DNA of 9,762 bases. Origin: Candidatus Sabulitectum sp. (GTDB lineage: Bacteria > Fermentibacterota > Fermentibacteria > Fermentibacterales > JCC-6). This document shows, one piece after another, positions 7,204-9,762 of this stretch (the stretch's first letter is position 1; each line of letters begins with the position of its first letter). The position numbers were made by a program, and so were the translations under genes. The stretch spans positions 1 to 9,762 of the forward strand of contig JAOZRM010000115.1 of the NCBI GenBank assembly GCA_029940175.1, given 5' to 3'. The notes under the pieces are model-generated. The model had not been told where the DNA came from. It saw only the letters and a program-made list of their open reading frames with translations, and did no database searches.

Positions 7204-7223
7204 TGTGTTCCCGTGTGTTCCCG
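7204..7223 (-). repeat. perfect tandem 10-bp direct repeat upstream of the kinase
   Basis: The - strand reads CGGGAACACA twice without a gap (7223-7214 and 7213-7204). The 10-base period places both copies on the same face of the helix. It sits roughly at -45 to -65 relative to the putative kinase start site, a usual place for a dimeric activator such as an OmpR/PhoB-type regulator (inference). Confidence 0.6.
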
Positions 7224-7259
7224 CAGAAGATTACCTGACAGAATGGAGTGCAGGCTAAG

Positions 7260-7299
7260 TTCTCTGCAGCCTCTCTGTTTTGAATCTCACTGCAGAGGA
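7260..7299 (-). other. inverted repeat downstream of the ATPase/TPR gene
   Basis: CTCTGCAG (7262-7269) pairs with CTGCAGAG (7290-7297). The stem can be extended to 10 pairs with one G-T, and the loop is 20 bases. It begins 8 bases past the stop of the TPR gene on the - strand. No T tract follows, so it could be a weak or rho-aided terminator, a processing hairpin, or chance. The rest of the 205-base gap (7102-7306) holds only the promoter, RBS and direct repeat listed separately. Confidence 0.3.
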
Positions 7300-7306
7300 A
7301 GATTGT

Positions 7307-9310
7307 TCAGGTAAGAGAACTTATCCTTTTCTCAATTTCATTAAGATGAAGTTCAAACTGAGGATCGAGTTCGAAATCCTCGAGGATCTCATTCATTCTG
7401 TGGAAAAAATCAAGGGCTTCCTCTTTATTACCTTTGTCCAGCGCTATTGAAGCAAGTAAAAACAGAGAGTTGAGCTCATCATCAGTGTATCCTATTTCTT
7501 TACTTAACTTTAGAGCAATCTTGACTTTTTCCAGGGCTTCATCCAGTCGATCAGTCTTTCTTAGAAGTGCTGTAAGGCTGTTGAGTGTTTCTGCTTCATC
7601 TCCAGTATGACCGGTCTGCTCTTGAAGTTCAAGTGATTTTCTGAAATACACCTCTGCCGCTGTATCATCACCCTGTTCAACGGATAGCCTTCCCAGTTTG
7701 CCCATTGTTTGAAGCTCTCCCAGGGTGTTACCCGCCTCGGTGTATACTTCGAGGGCATCCTGGTAGTACCTTTTGGTACTGTTCATGTTTCCTGTCACAC
7801 TGTCCAGTATTCCAAGATTAACAAGAACATGAGCTTCAGCAAGGCGATTCCCAAGTTCTCTGTTGAGAGTTAAAGCATTCATGTAATGCTCTCTTGCCAG
7901 ATCAAACTGTCCCAGCTTCTTGTAAATTATTCCCATATTGCCAAGAATATTGCCCTGGTACCATCTGTTCCGTGTTTTATGGCTCAACTCTTCTGCAGTG
8001 CTGTAAAACTCAAGGGCCTGCTCGTACCTGTTCAGACTCCAATATGCGCTGCCAATGTTGTTGAGAACCATACATTCAATGTTTTTATTGCCGGTTCTGC
8101 GGAAGATCTCAAGAGCTTCCAGGGAGTTGACCAGACTTTCTTCCTTTCTGCCCTGTTTCAGGCAGAGGATAGACATATTGGCCAGCAGAGAGCCACGCAG
8201 TTCCATATCATTGCTGTATTCACATTCCTTAAGGGCCGTTTCCAATGTCTCTCGAGCCTGCTCAAGTTTACCGGTGAATACCTGCATACGGCCAAGTCGC
8301 TCTTTAACAACAGTGCTCCACCTTTCATGGCCCTTACCTGCAGAAATGGTCAGTAGATGATTCAGCAGTTGTTCCTGCTCTTCTCTTCTGGTGAGTTGAT
8401 CAAGAAAATTTTCTTTCTTAAGCATGGCTTCGAACAGAGCATTGTCTTTGAATGAACTTCCAGGCTGTTCACTTATCCACTGGATAAGATTTTTCGATAC
8501 AGCAAGACCTTCTTCTGTGAGGAAGTTGCGTTCGCAGTAAACCAGTGCTTTTCTACTCCAGGTGATGGCTTTATCCACGTTGCCTGCTCTGCTCCAGTGA
8601 TCGGCGATTATTACCGCCATATCCCCTCTGTCAGCAGTGGAGGAATCAATCTCCAGGGCCTTAGCTGTACACTTGTGCAGAACCATTCTGTTTTGAATGA
8701 GCAGCATATTGTAAGCAGTATCTCTAGTAAGCACATGGTGAAACGAGAAAGAATCCTCCCTTTGGCGTTTTGTATGCTGCAGGAAACCTTTTCTGCATAG
8801 TTCTTTAAGACGAATTAATTCTGTTTCTGTGTTCTCATCCAGAATCCTGCAAACGATTTTGTAGAGAGTTCCTGTGAAATCGCTGCCCAGTACGGAAGCA
8901 CGCAGCAGTGCCTGCTTGAGTTCACGGGATAACCTGTCTATCCTGGATCGCAGCAGGCCCGTCACCGACGATGGCAGCAGATTAAATGTAAGGTCAACAG
9001 ACAGTCTCCAGCCTTCTGAAGACTCGATCAAATATCCTGATTCAACCAGGTCAAGAACCATTTCTTCAATAAAGAACGGGTTTCCTCTGGACTGATACAG
9101 AATCAGATTCTCTGTTTCAGGCACTACAGCGGAAGTAAGCATGTTTCTTATGATAAGACTGCTGTCTTCGTCCTGCAGAGGCATAAGCTTAAGGATATTG
9201 TAATTGATACGCGTCGGTATGATCCCACCGGTCACATCTATTTCATGGGTGGGTCTCTTGATCAGCAGAAAAATACCGGGTTCTTCAGAGACAATCCTGA
9301 GAGAATGAAT
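7307..9310 (-). CDS. AAA_16-type ATPase/TPR regulator, C-terminal part (downstream of a frame break)
   Basis: This frame is open from 9310 to the stop at 7307. The first usable start is GTG 9235 (642 residues), but it has no SD and falls inside the ATPase fold, so this is not an independent gene. Residues are numbered from that GTG. The N-terminal 250 residues are the distal part of an AAA_16/STAND-like ATPase: GNPFFIEEMV (51-60), LPSSVTGLLRSRIDRLS (87-103), FHHVLTRDTAY (165-175), and ADHWSRAGNVDKA (211-223). This order is typical of the ATPase module attached to class III cyclases, Ser/Thr kinases and transcription regulators. Residues about 307-619 hold eight TPRs with an exact 40-residue period (starting near 307, 347, 387, 427, 467, 507, 547, 587), each with G-x-A-x8-A-type positions, as in LGN/kinesin-light-chain-like TPRs. 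It is likely a protein-binding regulatory scaffold. The kinase gene lies 205 bases downstream on the same strand. Confidence 0.85.
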   Translation of the reverse strand: MHSLRIVSEEPGIFLLIKRPTHEIDVTGGIIPTRINYNILKLMPLQDEDSSLIIRNMLTSAVVPETENLILYQSRGNPFFIEEMVLDLVESGYLIESSEGWRLSVDLTFNLLPSSVTGLLRSRIDRLSRELKQALLRASVLGSDFTGTLYKIVCRILDENTETELIRLKELCRKGFLQHTKRQREDSFSFHHVLTRDTAYNMLLIQNRMVLHKCTAKALEIDSSTADRGDMAVIIADHWSRAGNVDKAITWSRKALVYCERNFLTEEGLAVSKNLIQWISEQPGSSFKDNALFEAMLKKENFLDQLTRREEQEQLLNHLLTISAGKGHERWSTVVKERLGRMQVFTGKLEQARETLETALKECEYSNDMELRGSLLANMSILCLKQGRKEESLVNSLEALEIFRRTGNKNIECMVLNNIGSAYWSLNRYEQALEFYSTAEELSHKTRNRWYQGNILGNMGIIYKKLGQFDLAREHYMNALTLNRELGNRLAEAHVLVNLGILDSVTGNMNSTKRYYQDALEVYTEAGNTLGELQTMGKLGRLSVEQGDDTAAEVYFRKSLELQEQTGHTGDEAETLNSLTALLRKTDRLDEALEKVKIALKLSKEIGYTDDELNSLFLLASIALDKGNKEEALDFFHRMNEILEDFELDPQFELHLNEIEKRISSLT

Positions 9311-9762
9311 TCAAGTACCTCTGCTGATGCTCTGTCTATCCAGTGAAGATCCTCGAGTACAACAACGATGGTGTTCATGGAGGAGGCTGCTTCAAGAAAT
9401 TTTCTTATAGCAACCATGGTTTCTTTGCGACGAGATTCATCATCCATTTCCTCGAGGGAAATACGCTGGTTCTCAATGGACAACAGATTTTCAAGGAATG
9501 GAATTGAAACAATCAATCCTGCTTTGATTTCATGATCTTCCGATGCTTCTGCCATATTCACAAAGAATGATCTGTGCTGTTCTGAATTGTTCTCTGAATA
9601 GGTTTCCTGGCCAAGTGCATCATTCAAAAGAGTAGTCCATAACCATAGTGGAGGTTGAGAATGAGATCTTGTCCATCCGGATAGAACCATAGGAGGATTC
9701 CCGGCATTAGATAACTCGTGGAGAAACTCGTGTATCATCCGGGATTTCCCAATACCTGCTTC
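9262..9762 (-). CDS. AAA_16-type ATPase, Walker A/B part of the same gene (partial, ends in a frameshift stop)
   Basis: This frame is open from the window edge (9762) to a TGA at 9264-9262, giving 166 residues. The first residues are EAGIGKSR, the Walker A (P-loop) of the G-E-x-G-x-GKS/T type, so the gene continues upstream outside the window. GW-x-RS...PPLWLWTTLL follows, as in AAA_16 proteins. The Walker B stretch IVVVLEDLHWID is near residues 132-142, the usual spelling LEDLHWxD of this family. The product would stop just after Walker B, before the sensor strand and winged-helix part, which are found at once in the -1 frame. So this and the 7307-9310 reading are two halves of one broken gene. 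What the missing N-terminus carries (cyclase, protein kinase, DNA-binding domain) cannot be told. Confidence 0.85.
   Translation of the reverse strand, partial: EAGIGKSRMIHEFLHELSNAGNPPMVLSGWTRSHSQPPLWLWTTLLNDALGQETYSENNSEQHRSFFVNMAEASEDHEIKAGLIVSIPFLENLLSIENQRISLEEMDDESRRKETMVAIRKFLEAASSMNTIVVVLEDLHWIDRASAEVLEFILSGLSLKNPVFFC

Noticed and set aside
7260..7299. A confident rho-independent terminator after the TPR gene
   Set aside because: The stem is fair, but the loop is long and there is no T tract on the - strand; it is kept only as an inverted repeat.
7886..8356. A 156-codon + strand open frame opposite the TPR region
   Set aside because: It mirrors the regular TPR coding sequence and its product shows no family features.
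7307..9235. The 642-residue reading from GTG 9235 as an independent TPR gene
   Set aside because: The GTG has no SD and lies inside a continuous ATPase fold whose preceding part is encoded just upstream in another frame, so it is better read as one gene with a frame break.

Overview
The window (mid-40s % GC by eye) comes from a bacterium rich in signalling genes. The style is that of an anaerobe-type lineage: a large soluble hybrid kinase with a Cys-rich PAS domain, an AAA/TPR regulator, and a SatP-type acetate/succinate carrier. I cannot name the phylum. Deltaproteobacteria-like or related lineages are a guess from the kinase style only. There are no RNA genes, IS elements, CRISPR arrays or prophage genes that I can support.

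Region 1 (1-1996, + strand) is a tight operon. It holds the C-terminal end of an AMP-forming acyl-CoA/acyl-ACP synthetase (cut by the window edge), a small acyl carrier protein, and a PLP-dependent alpha-oxoamine synthase very close to glycine C-acetyltransferase (Kbl). A strong intrinsic terminator closes it. The gene order suggests a pathway in which an acid is activated, loaded on the carrier protein and condensed with an amino acid to give an alpha-aminoketone. This resembles the logic of bacterial sphingolipid synthesis, although the third enzyme has a Kbl-like rather than an SPT-like sequence.

Region 2 (2000-2688, + strand) is a single-gene unit: a good sigma70-type promoter directly after the terminator, the satP-like transporter gene, and a UUCG-loop terminator.

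Region 3 (2695-7306, - strand, convergent with satP) is a 1468-residue cytosolic hybrid histidine kinase: two tandem copies of an N-terminal domain I cannot name, then PAS, PAS (Cys-rich), GAF, HisKA, HATPase, REC, REC and HPt. All phosphotransfer residues are intact. Upstream lie a candidate promoter and a perfect tandem 10-bp direct repeat.

Region 4 (7307-9762, - strand) is the C-terminal part of a large AAA_16-type ATPase with eight TPRs of exactly 40-residue period. Walker A sits at the very window edge. The frame is broken once, inside 9262-9310, so the gene is either a pseudogene, a sequencing error, or a case of frameshifting. No dedicated output response regulator for the kinase is visible. 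The ATPase/TPR protein and the kinase lie on the same strand and may belong to one signalling locus.
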